Below, one piece after another: positions 35,526 through 44,284 of a stretch of 64,000 nt of DNA (positions are counted from its first letter, which is position 1; each line of letters opens with the position of its first letter). Origin of the DNA: Limosilactobacillus reuteri subsp. reuteri. Lineage in GTDB: Bacteria; Bacillota; Bacilli; Lactobacillales; Lactobacillaceae. The notes beneath the pieces were generated by a model that saw only the letters and a list, made by a program, of their open reading frames with translations, was not told the DNA's origin and made no database searches. The DNA is taken from contig NC_009513.1 in NCBI RefSeq assembly GCF_000016825.1, positions 248,501 through 312,500 on the forward strand. Reading direction: 5' to 3'. The position numbers were made by a program, and so were the translations under genes.

Positions 35526-37435
35526 GTGCGCCCGGCATGGGTATTAGCTAGGCGGTGAGAGTCCGCTATGGGCCGTAGTAGTCGGAACCATGAGCTGAGG
35601 ACAAGGGTGTCCACTGTGAGGTGGAATCTGAAGGAAGTCTAAGGCAAAGTACTGCACCGATGAACAAGAAGTAGCTATAAGGCTGGAACTAACTGGATAA
35701 GACTGCACGACAAGTTAAAGTCCAACACTACTCGAAGTTACTTTCAGTAAAGCTACCGGTGACATGGTGCGAAAGTTAATATCCTTACCCAGGGAGATCT
35801 GGCCTACACGTTTCCGACAAGAGGAATAAGTTTAATTTCCACAGAAACAAGCGGTGCAGTGATGTAGCGTTGAGTAAGCCAGAAGTCAGCTGAGGTCATA
35901 GTAGTCTGAGTAATCAGATGAAGGACTGAACGACAATAACTTGTAACTTATATCGGAGGTGTAATCAGGTGCGACAATCGCAGAAAACAGAACAACAAGC
36001 TGACCGCTTGTCGAGGATAGGTTTGGAAAACCGAAAGTACACAAGGGCGCGTAGTACCGATTATGGTGAAGGTAAAGGTATGAGTGTCACTATCCAAGAC
36101 TTAGTCTTGGACCGCAATAACCTTAATCAGGCTTATTTGCGAGTTAAGAGAAATAAAGGGGCAGCAGGCATTGACGATATGACAGTCAATGATCTTCTGC
36201 CATATCTCAGAGAAAATAAGACGGAATTGATCGCTAGTTTGCGTGAAGGCAAGTATAAACCAGCACCAGTCAAACGGGTAGAAATTCCGAAGCCTAATGG
36301 TGGAGTAAGAAAACTCGGAATACCAACAGTGGTGGACCGAATGGTTCAACAAGCTGTAGCCCAAATTCTTACGCCTATCTTTGAGCGTGTTTTTTCTGAT
36401 AATAGTTTTGGCTTTCGTCCCCACCGTGGGGCCCATGACGCTATTGAAAAAGTAGTAGATCTTTATAATCAAGGTTATCGAAGAGTTGTTGACTTAGACC
36501 TAAAAGCCTATTTTGATAACGTTAATCATGACTTGATGATTAAGTATCTCCAACAATATATTGATGACACATGGACACTAAGACTCATTCGTAAGTTTCT
36601 AACTAGCGGAGTCTTAGATCATGGGCTTTTCGCTAAGAGTGAAAAAGGAACCCCACAAGGAGGGCCATTGTCCCCACTACTGGCGAACATCTATCTAAAT
36701 GAGTTGGACAAAGAGTTGACTGGACGTGGTCATCACTTTGTGCGCTATGCGGATGATTGTAACATCTATGTTAAAAGTCAACGAGCCGGAGAACGAGTAA
36801 TGCGAAGCATTACCCAGTTTCTTGAAAAGCGCTTGAAAGTTAAAGTGAACCCAGATAAAACCAAAGTCGGTAGCCCGCTACGGTTAAAGTTTCTTGGCTT
36901 TTTGTTGGGTGTAGACCACAATGGAGCCTACGCCCGTCCAGCAAAACAATCGCAACAACGAGTAAAGAAAGCATTGAGGTTATTAACTAAACGTAATCGT
37001 GGAATATCCCTGACAAGAATGTTTGAAGAAATTCAGCGAAAAATGCGTGGATGGCTTCAGTACTACTCAATTGGGAAACTAACTGACTTTATTCAACGCC
37101 TTGACAAGTGGTTGAGGGCCCGAATAAGACAGTATATCTGGAAGCAATGGAAGAAGCTTAAAACTAAGGTAACTAACTTACAGAAGCTGGGGCTGTCCCA
37201 GCGTGATGCATATGGCTTCGCTAGTACCTGCAAGGGCTACTGGCGAACTGCACACAGTAAGACCTTGAGCTATTCTCTAACTAATAGAAAACTGGAACAA
37301 CTCGGACTTATGAATATGTCCAAGACGCTCCAGTCAATTCAAAGTGATTAAGTTGTCGAACCGCCGTATACGGAACCGTACGTACGGTGGTGTGAGAGGT
37401 CGATAATTGAACTAATCAATTATCTCCTACTCGAT
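35526..37435 (+). mobile_element. Group IIC intron, copy 2
   Basis: 1910 nt, the same length and ends as copy 1 (5' GTGCGCCCGG, 3' CTCCTACTCGAT). It follows a terminator hairpin ending TTTTTGT, as copy 1 does, and lies antisense to the dlt operon with its last base in or next to the dltD stop codon. Scattered substitutions separate it from copy 1 (for example CCCAGGGAGATC against CCCGGGGGGATC in the domain before the ORF). Confidence 0.9.
35969..37351 (+). CDS. ltrA: Group II intron reverse transcriptase/maturase (class C), copy 2
   Basis: 460 residues, identical in length to copy 1 with nine substitutions: A7T, A160E, P201T, I237L, R252G, S312L, E316D, V416G and R421C. YADD at 260-263 is intact. 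The R421C change falls in the conserved KGYWR region (here CKGYWR), and R252G lies just ahead of YADD, so activity may be reduced. Confidence 0.94.
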   Translation: MRQSQKTEQQADRLSRIGLENRKYTRARSTDYGEGKGMSVTIQDLVLDRNNLNQAYLRVKRNKGAAGIDDMTVNDLLPYLRENKTELIASLREGKYKPAPVKRVEIPKPNGGVRKLGIPTVVDRMVQQAVAQILTPIFERVFSDNSFGFRPHRGAHDAIEKVVDLYNQGYRRVVDLDLKAYFDNVNHDLMIKYLQQYIDDTWTLRLIRKFLTSGVLDHGLFAKSEKGTPQGGPLSPLLANIYLNELDKELTGRGHHFVRYADDCNIYVKSQRAGERVMRSITQFLEKRLKVKVNPDKTKVGSPLRLKFLGFLLGVDHNGAYARPAKQSQQRVKKALRLLTKRNRGISLTRMFEEIQRKMRGWLQYYSIGKLTDFIQRLDKWLRARIRQYIWKQWKKLKTKVTNLQKLGLSQRDAYGFASTCKGYWRTAHSKTLSYSLTNRKLEQLGLMNMSKTLQSIQSD

Positions 37436-38724
37436 TAATGTAATTTTTCTTGGAATTTCTGTAAATTACCAGGAGTTGGGGTTAAGTTAGTCCATTCTGG
37501 TGAAAGGAACTTACTATTGATTTGATAATGTGGTTGCGGTTGCTTGTTAGAAATAAAACTATTAGTAGCTTTATCAACTTTTACCCAACCAGCCCAACCG
37601 ATATGAATAGTATCTTCCATAAATCCAGGCTTATCACCATCATGAGAAAGATCCAAAATGTGATTGAACCCTTGTTGGCGAAGCTGGAATTTGATTTTTT
37701 CAACAGATTGGTAATACATATTCATGTCCATTCCCGTGTACTTTTCCCACTTTGAATTAACCGGTGGGATGATAAAGAGGACGTTTGAATTGGTATTCTT
37801 AAACTGATTCAAAACTACTTCCAAATCGCCATATTCTGGTGACTTAGTATAATTGAAATTCCGTTGTGATCCCTTTGTTTTCGCTAAGTTTTTCTTCACA
37901 CGCTGGGTATAGAAGCTGTTTTTGATACCGAAACGGTTGTTATTAGTATCACGTGCGGCTTCATTCATTGCATCATCATAAAGTTCATTATAGTTGTAAT
38001 GCTGAGGAAGCTTCTTAACATTTGGGAGGATATGCTTGCCATAGTTATTATTTAATTGAAAACCTGAGAAGATGGCATCTTCATGAACAAGCATGTTAAG
38101 TCGGAAGCGGATAACTCCCATGTCGAAACTGCTCAGGGATTTTCCTTCAGCGATTTTTTTAGCATACGAAGAAACAGTCCCATCTTTGCCAAGCATTGCA
38201 ATTAATCGCGTTGCAATGTAACGATCATATGGTGATTTGGGATTAGCGTGTTGAAGCCAGTTAAGGTTAGCGAGTTCACCATTATAGTACTTGAAAGCTG
38301 GTGGTTGAACACCCTGCTTGGTAAACCATTGTGGTGAAATGATATAGACTGCCTTATTATTTCTCATCTGCGTTTCCATTGAATTAATGTTAAAGAATTG
38401 CGGAAGAGATTGGGTACCCCGTGAACCAAAGAGGAAAGGAGTATAGTTATGATAACGAGCAGCCATTACAGAAGGATGGAAGCGATCCATTCGCCGTAAT
38501 TCACTAGAACCAAAGAATGGAACATAGTGGGTGTGCTTATCACTGAGCGCTTGTTGCTTAATTGATTGGTTCTTAAAAACAACGGGGCTTAGTGATACTG
38601 CAGCTTCATGTTCAATCGCCGCTGAGTGCTTTTTACTAATCGGCAGTGAAAACAAAAGAACTACTAATAGACAAGCGACAATCAGCGGGCCAAAGATTGA
38701 CCACAGCTTTTTGCCATTATGCAT
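37435..38724 (-). CDS. dltD: D-alanyl-lipoteichoic acid biosynthesis protein DltD
   Basis: Extracellular, membrane-anchored SGNH-like acyl hydrolase/transferase that passes D-Ala onto teichoic acid. 429 residues: N-terminal helix (about 8-27), FFGSSELRRMD with the nucleophile Ser, and the late DTIHIGWAGW with the Asp-x-x-His pair. ATG 38724 overlaps dltC by 8 nt. The last gene of the operon; its stop codon directly touches intron copy 2. Confidence 0.96.
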   Translation of the reverse strand: MHNGKKLWSIFGPLIVACLLVVLLFSLPISKKHSAAIEHEAAVSLSPVVFKNQSIKQQALSDKHTHYVPFFGSSELRRMDRFHPSVMAARYHNYTPFLFGSRGTQSLPQFFNINSMETQMRNNKAVYIISPQWFTKQGVQPPAFKYYNGELANLNWLQHANPKSPYDRYIATRLIAMLGKDGTVSSYAKKIAEGKSLSSFDMGVIRFRLNMLVHEDAIFSGFQLNNNYGKHILPNVKKLPQHYNYNELYDDAMNEAARDTNNNRFGIKNSFYTQRVKKNLAKTKGSQRNFNYTKSPEYGDLEVVLNQFKNTNSNVLFIIPPVNSKWEKYTGMDMNMYYQSVEKIKFQLRQQGFNHILDLSHDGDKPGFMEDTIHIGWAGWVKVDKATNSFISNKQPQPHYQINSKFLSPEWTNLTPTPGNLQKFQEKLH

Positions 38725-38956
38725 TTTGGAGCTCCTTTACCCGTTCTTCAATCTTTTCAATAGTGTCCCATTGGTTACGGTCAAATTCTGAAACTGGTAC
38801 TTGAACGCCAAAAGCATCTTGTAAACCGAGAAGAAGACTAACAGTTGCCATTGAGTCTAAAAGACCACTTTCAAAAAGGTTTTGACTTGCATCACTAAAG
38901 TCTGCAGTATCCCGACCAGTTGCATCAGCTAAAATATTAATAATTTGTTCTTGCAT
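38717..38956 (-). CDS. dltC: D-alanine--poly(phosphoribitol) ligase subunit 2 (D-alanyl carrier protein)
   Basis: 79-residue carrier protein. The phosphopantetheine Ser lies in GLLDSMATVSL. It is loaded by DltA and delivers D-Ala to DltB. Coupled to dltD (8-nt overlap) and 19 nt after dltB. Confidence 0.96.
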   Translation of the reverse strand: MQEQIINILADATGRDTADFSDASQNLFESGLLDSMATVSLLLGLQDAFGVQVPVSEFDRNQWDTIEKIEERVKELQNA

Positions 38957-38975
38957 AATTAAAATCCTCCTAAAA

Positions 38976-40193
38976 TTATTTGAATAGATAAGTATCTAAG
39001 AACCCACTGAAGATCAAGAAAGTAAACATTACAAAGTTAAATGTGACAAAAATAGCAACTCCAGTAGTGAACTTATTATGTGGTAGCTGTTTTAAGTTTT
39101 TGCGCTTGAAACGCAGCCACCAGTCATTAACTACTAGGCCTAGACCTTGGAGAAAACCATAGAGAATATAGTACCAGGTAATTCCATGCCAAAAGCCCAT
39201 TAGTAACATATTAAGCATATATGCGGTTGATGACAAGGTATTTCGATTCTTAAACCATCGTTTTTTGGTAGCAAGAAAGACGAACCGCATAAAAATATAA
39301 TCACGGAACCAGAACGAAAGGCTGATGTGCCAACGATTCCAGAATTCTTTAAGGTTTTTCGATTTGAAAGGCTGCTTAAAGTTCATTGGGGTCCGCACAC
39401 CCATAAAGTAACTAATAGCAACTGCAAACAATGAATAACCAGCAAAATCAAAGAATAAGTAAAGTCCGTAAGTGTACATGACACCGACTAAGTTCCAAGA
39501 AGGGAATGATGGATCAGCTAAGGCCGCTTTTTCAAAGAAGGGGTAAAAACGCTGACCGAAGAAATAACCGATGACAAATTTGTACAAGAAACCAAGGAAT
39601 AAGTAGAGAATTCCGGTGTTAACAAGATTCAAATATTCCTCGCGGGTCGGGACCTTTTTATAATCCTTTTCAAAACGCCGGTAACGATCAATTGGTCCAG
39701 AAGTAATGGTTGGCATGAATAGAATGAAACGAATGAACTTCCATGGGGAAATCTCTTTGATCATTCCATCACGCGTTTCAATTACTGTTCCGACTGCCCG
39801 GAAAGTTAAATAACTAATTCCTAAGAAACCAAGGAGGGAGTTATGACCAACCATTGCCGGTGAAAGCTTAACAATTACAATCGGCAAAATTGATAAGGCG
39901 GCAGTGAAGTAAAAAACACCACTCGAATTATTATTTTGCCGGTAGCGATGATAAGCCATCACAATAATTGTCTGGTAAATAACATAAGCAATTAATGAAA
40001 TTCCTTGTTGCCAGCTTGAACCATCGAACATTAAGAAGATAAAAATGAAACTAATTAATGCTTCATACCAGCTAAACCTCTTCCCAAAGTAAAGGCCGAT
40101 TCCCAACGGCAAAATAGCAAGAAGTAAGTAGAAGAAGTATACCGGGGTTCCATAAGCACTGAAATTAGGAAGGTTTGAAATCCAATCAATCAT
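38976..40193 (-). CDS. dltB: D-alanyl transfer protein DltB (MBOAT)
   Basis: 405-residue MBOAT acyltransferase with about 11-12 hydrophobic segments; moves D-Ala across the membrane from DltC. The conserved His is in FWHGITWYY, with FWNRWHISLSFWFRDYIF ahead. It starts one base into the dltA stop (TAATG on the minus strand). Confidence 0.96.
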   Translation of the reverse strand: MIDWISNLPNFSAYGTPVYFFYLLLAILPLGIGLYFGKRFSWYEALISFIFIFLMFDGSSWQQGISLIAYVIYQTIIVMAYHRYRQNNNSSGVFYFTAALSILPIVIVKLSPAMVGHNSLLGFLGISYLTFRAVGTVIETRDGMIKEISPWKFIRFILFMPTITSGPIDRYRRFEKDYKKVPTREEYLNLVNTGILYLFLGFLYKFVIGYFFGQRFYPFFEKAALADPSFPSWNLVGVMYTYGLYLFFDFAGYSLFAVAISYFMGVRTPMNFKQPFKSKNLKEFWNRWHISLSFWFRDYIFMRFVFLATKKRWFKNRNTLSSTAYMLNMLLMGFWHGITWYYILYGFLQGLGLVVNDWWLRFKRKNLKQLPHNKFTTGVAIFVTFNFVMFTFLIFSGFLDTYLFK

Positions 40194-41719
40194 TACTTGT
40201 TAGCCTCAGCAACCATTTGTTTAACTGCAATCTTGCCATTTGCAGACATTGGGAATGATTCACGGTAAACGAATTGGGTAGGCATCATATATGGCATGAT
40301 TAAGCCGTCCAAGCTTTCACGAATCTGTTTTGTTAATCCAGCCGTATCTCCAGTCGCTTCGTTTGGAATAACATAAGCAATCAGGTGCGTAACTTTGCCA
40401 TCTTTATTATATTTCGGAACCGCAACTGCTTGTTTGATTAAAGAACTCTTTTCAAGACTGGCACGAACTTCATCAAGTTCAATCCGGTAACCATGTAATT
40501 TAATTTGGAAATCCATGCGGCCTTTGTGGTGAAGTAAGCCATCGCTGTCAAGAGTTCCCGCATCCCCAGTTCGGTAAGCAGGCACACCATCAATCTTAAA
40601 GAATGACTTGGCTGTTTTTTCTGGATTATTCATGTAGCCACGTGCCACACTATTACCACTAATTACAATTTCACCTTGTTCACCAGGAGTAGTGATTTCT
40701 TGATTGCCATTCCAAATGGATAATTTGACTCCTGGCTTAGCATAGCCAACTGGTAGGCGATCATTATTTTCAATGATTTCTGGTGTGATTTCGATTCCTG
40801 ATACGGCAACTGTTGTTTCAGTTGGACCGTAAGTGTTGAAGATTTTAGCATCTGGGAATCGCTGATGTAATCCTTTTGCAGTCTTTACTGTTAATTCTTC
40901 ACCACAGAAGAGAAAGGTCTTTAAGCTTGGCATTTTTTGTTGGTTAAATGCTGGGCTAAGCATTAACATATCAGCAAATGATGGCGTCCCTACAAAAACT
41001 TCAAGATCAAGGTTTGGTAGAGCAGTAAACATCTGACCAAAATTCTCAACAACTTCGTGAGGAAGCGCCTTGATTGTCCCACCATTAAGTAGTGCTGGTA
41101 ACCAGTACATGTTTGAAAGATCAAATGAATATGGTGGTTGCCCTAAGAAATTAGCATGTTCTTTGATCTTAAATTCATCGCTTAACATCCAGTCAACAAA
41201 GGTCATAAAGTTATCGTGACTAACTTCAACCCCCTTTGGCGAACCAGTAGTTCCAGACGTAAAGAGGACATAAGCTAGTTCGTCACCATTAATCATTGCT
41301 GAAGTATCAAAAGTTTGTGGTGTTGCCAAAATTTTTTCAAGCTGTTGATGATCGACAATTGGGGCATCAAACTGGAGATCATTGCTTGGAAAATCATTAA
41401 CAGCAATAATCATCGCCGGTTTAGCAGTATCCAGAATTGATTGCATCCGTGGAATTGCTGAATCGTTGGACACTGGAATATAAGTATGTCCAGCTTTTAA
41501 AGCTGCTAAAAAGCTAATAATCATTTCAACTTGATGATCACCATATACGAGAATCGGACTACGATCAGGCAAAGATTGAGTACTAAGCCATGCCGCTAAA
41601 GTATCAACTGCTGAGCTTAAGTCCGCATAAGTGGTCGTTTTGCCCATTTCATCATATGCGATCCGCGTTGAGTTGTCCTTGGCAATTTGCTCAAAGACAG
41701 TAATAATATTCTTACTCAT
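40193..41719 (-). CDS. dltA: D-alanine--D-alanyl carrier protein ligase
   Basis: Adenylates D-Ala and loads it on DltC. 508 residues of the ANL superfamily: A3 YVLFTSGTTGSPKGVEVSH, A5 FNTYGPTETTVA, A7 YRTGDAG, A8 region and the Lys in NGKIAVKQM. ATG 41719 behind GCGGAGGAAAT. D-alanylation lowers surface charge and is a known factor for nisin and acid resistance and gut colonisation in lactobacilli. Confidence 0.97.
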   Translation of the reverse strand: MSKNIITVFEQIAKDNSTRIAYDEMGKTTTYADLSSAVDTLAAWLSTQSLPDRSPILVYGDHQVEMIISFLAALKAGHTYIPVSNDSAIPRMQSILDTAKPAMIIAVNDFPSNDLQFDAPIVDHQQLEKILATPQTFDTSAMINGDELAYVLFTSGTTGSPKGVEVSHDNFMTFVDWMLSDEFKIKEHANFLGQPPYSFDLSNMYWLPALLNGGTIKALPHEVVENFGQMFTALPNLDLEVFVGTPSFADMLMLSPAFNQQKMPSLKTFLFCGEELTVKTAKGLHQRFPDAKIFNTYGPTETTVAVSGIEITPEIIENNDRLPVGYAKPGVKLSIWNGNQEITTPGEQGEIVISGNSVARGYMNNPEKTAKSFFKIDGVPAYRTGDAGTLDSDGLLHHKGRMDFQIKLHGYRIELDEVRASLEKSSLIKQAVAVPKYNKDGKVTHLIAYVIPNEATGDTAGLTKQIRESLDGLIMPYMMPTQFVYRESFPMSANGKIAVKQMVAEANK

Positions 41720-41740
41720 ATATTATCTATTTCCTCCGCA

Positions 41741-41881
41741 TTAGAATTCGTTGTAGATAAATGGCTCTTGGCCTGCTCCGTAATAACCATAAAGGTAGAT
41801 TAATAAAAGAAGCACTACAAAGTAAAATAATGTTTTTAAGATGAATCGTAATGCAGGATGGCGTTGAATAATCTGAGCCAT
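41741..41881 (-). CDS. dltX: Teichoic acid D-Ala incorporation-associated protein DltX
   Basis: 46-residue small membrane protein at the head of the dlt operon. An N-terminal amphipathic part (MAQIIQRHPALRFILKTLFY), one transmembrane helix and the conserved C-terminal end YGYYGAGQEPFIYNEF identify DltX. The conserved C-terminal peptide is thought to enter the DltB tunnel and take part in D-Ala transfer. GGAGAACT precedes the ATG; dltA starts 21 nt after the stop. Confidence 0.95.
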   Translation of the reverse strand: MAQIIQRHPALRFILKTLFYFVVLLLLIYLYGYYGAGQEPFIYNEF

Positions 41882-42211
41882 AGTTCTCCTTCTCTCATCT
41901 TTATAAATTTGTAATTGGCATTCATATCAAGAATACCATTAATTATGTATCTCGGCTAATAGGGTGAGTTACTTTCACCTTACTATAAAATCCTTAAGAA
42001 AAAATTAATGAAATATTCAAAAACAAGAATGCTTATTGCCTTAAAATTATAACTTTTTCTGAGCTAATTGTAACTAGAAAAACCTAAACTTTATTTATAA
42101 TTTTATATGACATGACAATGATGGACTAATGTAACAATAATTGCAAGAAGCGCTTATTTTCGATAAGATTAAGCGGTAGATACTAGTGAGGATTAAGGAG
42201 ACGAACGCTCG
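41882..42211. promoter_or_regulatory. Divergent promoter region between dltX and acpS
   Basis: 330 nt, AT-rich, without a gene. A palindrome GGTGAGTTACTTTCACC (41963-41979) lies about 85 nt upstream of dltX and is a possible regulator site. AAGCGCTT (42148-42155) resembles the core of a cre site but lacks the outer bases. Clear -35/-10 pairs were not identified. Confidence 0.4.
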
Positions 42212-42574
42212 ATGATTAAGGGGATTGGAATCGATATAACCGAGATTGAACGAGTTAAGAAAGCCGCAACAGCGCATTCTCAATTCATCCAGCATGTATT
42301 GACACCGACTGAACTAGAACAATATAGTCAATTTAGCGGTCAGCGATCAGTAGAATATCTTGCTGGTCGGTGGTCGCTAAAAGAATCTTTTGCTAAAGCA
42401 TACGGAACGGGAATTGGTGCTAACCTAGGCTTTCATGATATTGAAATCATTGATAACCAATATGGAGCGCCAATTGTGACTAAATCGCCGTATAATGGTA
42501 ATGCTCATGCTTCAGTGAGTCATACTGCCACCTTAGTAATGACAGAAGTAATTTTAGAAAGTGAGAATAAATAA
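42212..42574 (+). CDS. acpS: Holo-[acyl-carrier-protein] synthase
   Basis: 120-residue 4'-phosphopantetheinyl transferase that activates ACP. Conserved GIGIDITEIERV with the metal Asp, and WSLKESFAKAYGTGIG with Glu and Lys. Forms the usual acpS-alr pair (TAATG junction). It may also activate DltC, whose operon lies divergently upstream. Confidence 0.96.
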   Translation: MIKGIGIDITEIERVKKAATAHSQFIQHVLTPTELEQYSQFSGQRSVEYLAGRWSLKESFAKAYGTGIGANLGFHDIEIIDNQYGAPIVTKSPYNGNAHASVSHTATLVMTEVILESENK

Positions 42575-43701
42575 TGGTTAATGGTCGTTTGCGAGATACA
42601 TCATTAATAGTGGACTTAGATGCATTACGTCATAATATTCAAGAACAGAAAAAAGTATTGCCCGAAAATAGTAAAATCCTGGCCGTTGTAAAAGCGAATG
42701 CTTATGGCAATGGATTGATTCCAGTTGCCCAAACGGCAATGACCAGTGGTGCGAGCGGTTTATGCGTGGCAATCTTAGATGAAGCATTAGAATTACGGGA
42801 TAACGGGATTGAAGCGATGACGCTTGTCCTTGGAATTACGTCCGTTGAAGATGCGTTGATTGCTGCTCAAGCCGGAGTTTCTTTAACAGTTGGCTCCTTA
42901 GATTGGCTTGAACAATATCATCAACTAGCACAAGTTGCCAAGCCTAAGAAACCATTAAAGGTTCATCTGGGGATTGATTCAGGAATGGGCCGGATTGGGT
43001 TTACAGAGGTAGCTGCATTTAAGCAAGCTGTTAAGCTGCTTGATAGTCCTGAATTTGAATTCGAAGGAATGTTCACCCATTTTGCAACTGCTGATAGTCC
43101 TGATGAAAATTACTTTAATCAGCAGGTCCAACGTTGGCATCAATTTGTTGCCAGCCTTGCTGAACTGCCACCGTATGTTCATATGGCAAATTCAGCGACC
43201 GGTTTATGGCATCGGGAGACAATCACTGCTAATACAATTCGAATGGGGATTTCAATGTATGGACAAAACCCATCTGGACGTGACTTGAAATTAACGCTTG
43301 ATTTACAGCCCGTTAGTTCATTAGTTTCATCAATTTCTTTTGTTAAGCAGTTAAAGGCAGGAAGATCTGTCAGCTATGGCGCCACTTATACGGCGGAGCA
43401 AGATGAATGGCTAGCCACCTTGCCAATTGGTTATGCTGACGGTTATCCACGGTGTATGACTGGTTATAAAGTATTAGTTGACGGTCAATTTTGTGATATT
43501 GCCGGACGAGTATGTATGGATCAAATGATGATTCGACTTCCTAAGTATTACCCAGTCGGCACTCCAGTAGTATTGATGGGCAAGTCCGGTGATCAAGAAA
43601 TTACAGCAACTGATTTAGCTGAGCGGGCCGGTACTATTAACTATGAAATCCTAACTAATATTAGTAATCGGGTTCATCGCATTTATCGCCAAAGTAAATA
43701 A
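42574..43701 (+). CDS. alr: Alanine racemase
   Basis: PLP enzyme making D-Ala for the wall and for the nearby dlt pathway. 375 residues: PLP Lys in VVKANAYGNG, and the catalytic Tyr of the other half-site in SYGATYTAE. Stop is 18 nt before mazF. Confidence 0.97.
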   Translation: MVNGRLRDTSLIVDLDALRHNIQEQKKVLPENSKILAVVKANAYGNGLIPVAQTAMTSGASGLCVAILDEALELRDNGIEAMTLVLGITSVEDALIAAQAGVSLTVGSLDWLEQYHQLAQVAKPKKPLKVHLGIDSGMGRIGFTEVAAFKQAVKLLDSPEFEFEGMFTHFATADSPDENYFNQQVQRWHQFVASLAELPPYVHMANSATGLWHRETITANTIRMGISMYGQNPSGRDLKLTLDLQPVSSLVSSISFVKQLKAGRSVSYGATYTAEQDEWLATLPIGYADGYPRCMTGYKVLVDGQFCDIAGRVCMDQMMIRLPKYYPVGTPVVLMGKSGDQEITATDLAERAGTINYEILTNISNRVHRIYRQSK

Positions 43702-43719
43702 TTAAGGGAAGCGAAGGTA

Positions 43720-44094
43720 ATGACAAAACGAAAAGTAAAACGGGGTGACATCTATTACGCTGACTTATCCCCGGTAATTGGATCGGAACAGGGTGGCGTT
43801 CGTCCAGTCCTGATCCTTCAAAATGACGTGGGAAATCATTATAGTCCAACAGTAATCATTGCTGCGATTACTGCCCAAATGCAAAAAAAGAAGATGCCTA
43901 CTCATGTCCAACTAAAAGGTAAGTCGTTACCGTTAACTCATGATTCGGTCATTTTGTTGGAGCAATTACGAACGATTGATAAACAACGATTGAAAGACCG
44001 AATTGCTCATTTATCGCCAGAGACAATGGCAAAAGTGGATAAAGCATTAACCATTAGTGTGGGGTTAAATGCTGCCTATGATGAAAATAAATGA
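43720..44094 (+). CDS. mazF: MazF/PemK-family endoribonuclease toxin without adjacent antitoxin
   Basis: 124-residue MazF-type mRNA interferase. The family core is intact: [20 protein letters not shown], the catalytic Arg in [11 protein letters not shown] and the Thr in AAITAQ. In Bacillus the antitoxin gene lies between alr and the toxin; here only 18 nt separate them and no antitoxin frame is found on either side. The antitoxin may be elsewhere, lost, or not needed. AGGGAAGCG precedes the ATG. Confidence 0.92.
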   Translation: MTKRKVKRGDIYYADLSPVIGSEQGGVRPVLILQNDVGNHYSPTVIIAAITAQMQKKKMPTHVQLKGKSLPLTHDSVILLEQLRTIDKQRLKDRIAHLSPETMAKVDKALTISVGLNAAYDENK

Positions 44095-44096
44095 GT

Positions 44097-44284
44097 TTGA
44101 CAATTTGCGTCAGAACTCGTATACTCACTATTAAATTAATCACGGTTCTTTTAATGTAGCCCAGAGAGACTACAAAAGACAAAATAATATAAGCATAGTG
44201 GGCACAAAACTATGCTTCCTCTTTTGTAAAGCTCTAGGACCATTAAAGGGACTAGAGCTTTTTTAGGTCTAAGGAGGATATCTT
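44097..44284 (+). promoter_or_regulatory. codBA promoter and PyrR-type attenuator leader
   Basis: TTGACA (44097-44102), 17-nt spacer and TATACT (44120-44125). The PyrR-binding hairpin is GTAG-CCCAGAGAGA-CTAC (44156-44173), close to the consensus loop UCCAGAGAGGCU. TACAAAAGA (44171-44179) is perfectly complementary to TCTTTTGTA (44220-44228), giving an antiterminator that uses the 3' arm of the PyrR hairpin. The terminator is AAGCTCTAG...CTAGAGCTT (44229-44260) with six T. UMP-bound PyrR would favour termination. Confidence 0.85.

Noticed and set aside
18062..37351. Retron or diversity-generating retroelement suggested by two reverse transcriptases
   Set aside because: Both RTs lie in group II intron structures with maturase domains and intron ends; no msr/msd or template repeat is present.
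42144..42162. cre-like site (AAGCGCTT) before acpS
   Set aside because: Only the core palindrome matches; the outer bases of the CcpA consensus are missing.
42574..44094. Complete mazEF toxin-antitoxin pair
   Set aside because: There is no room for mazE between alr and mazF, and no suitable frame follows.
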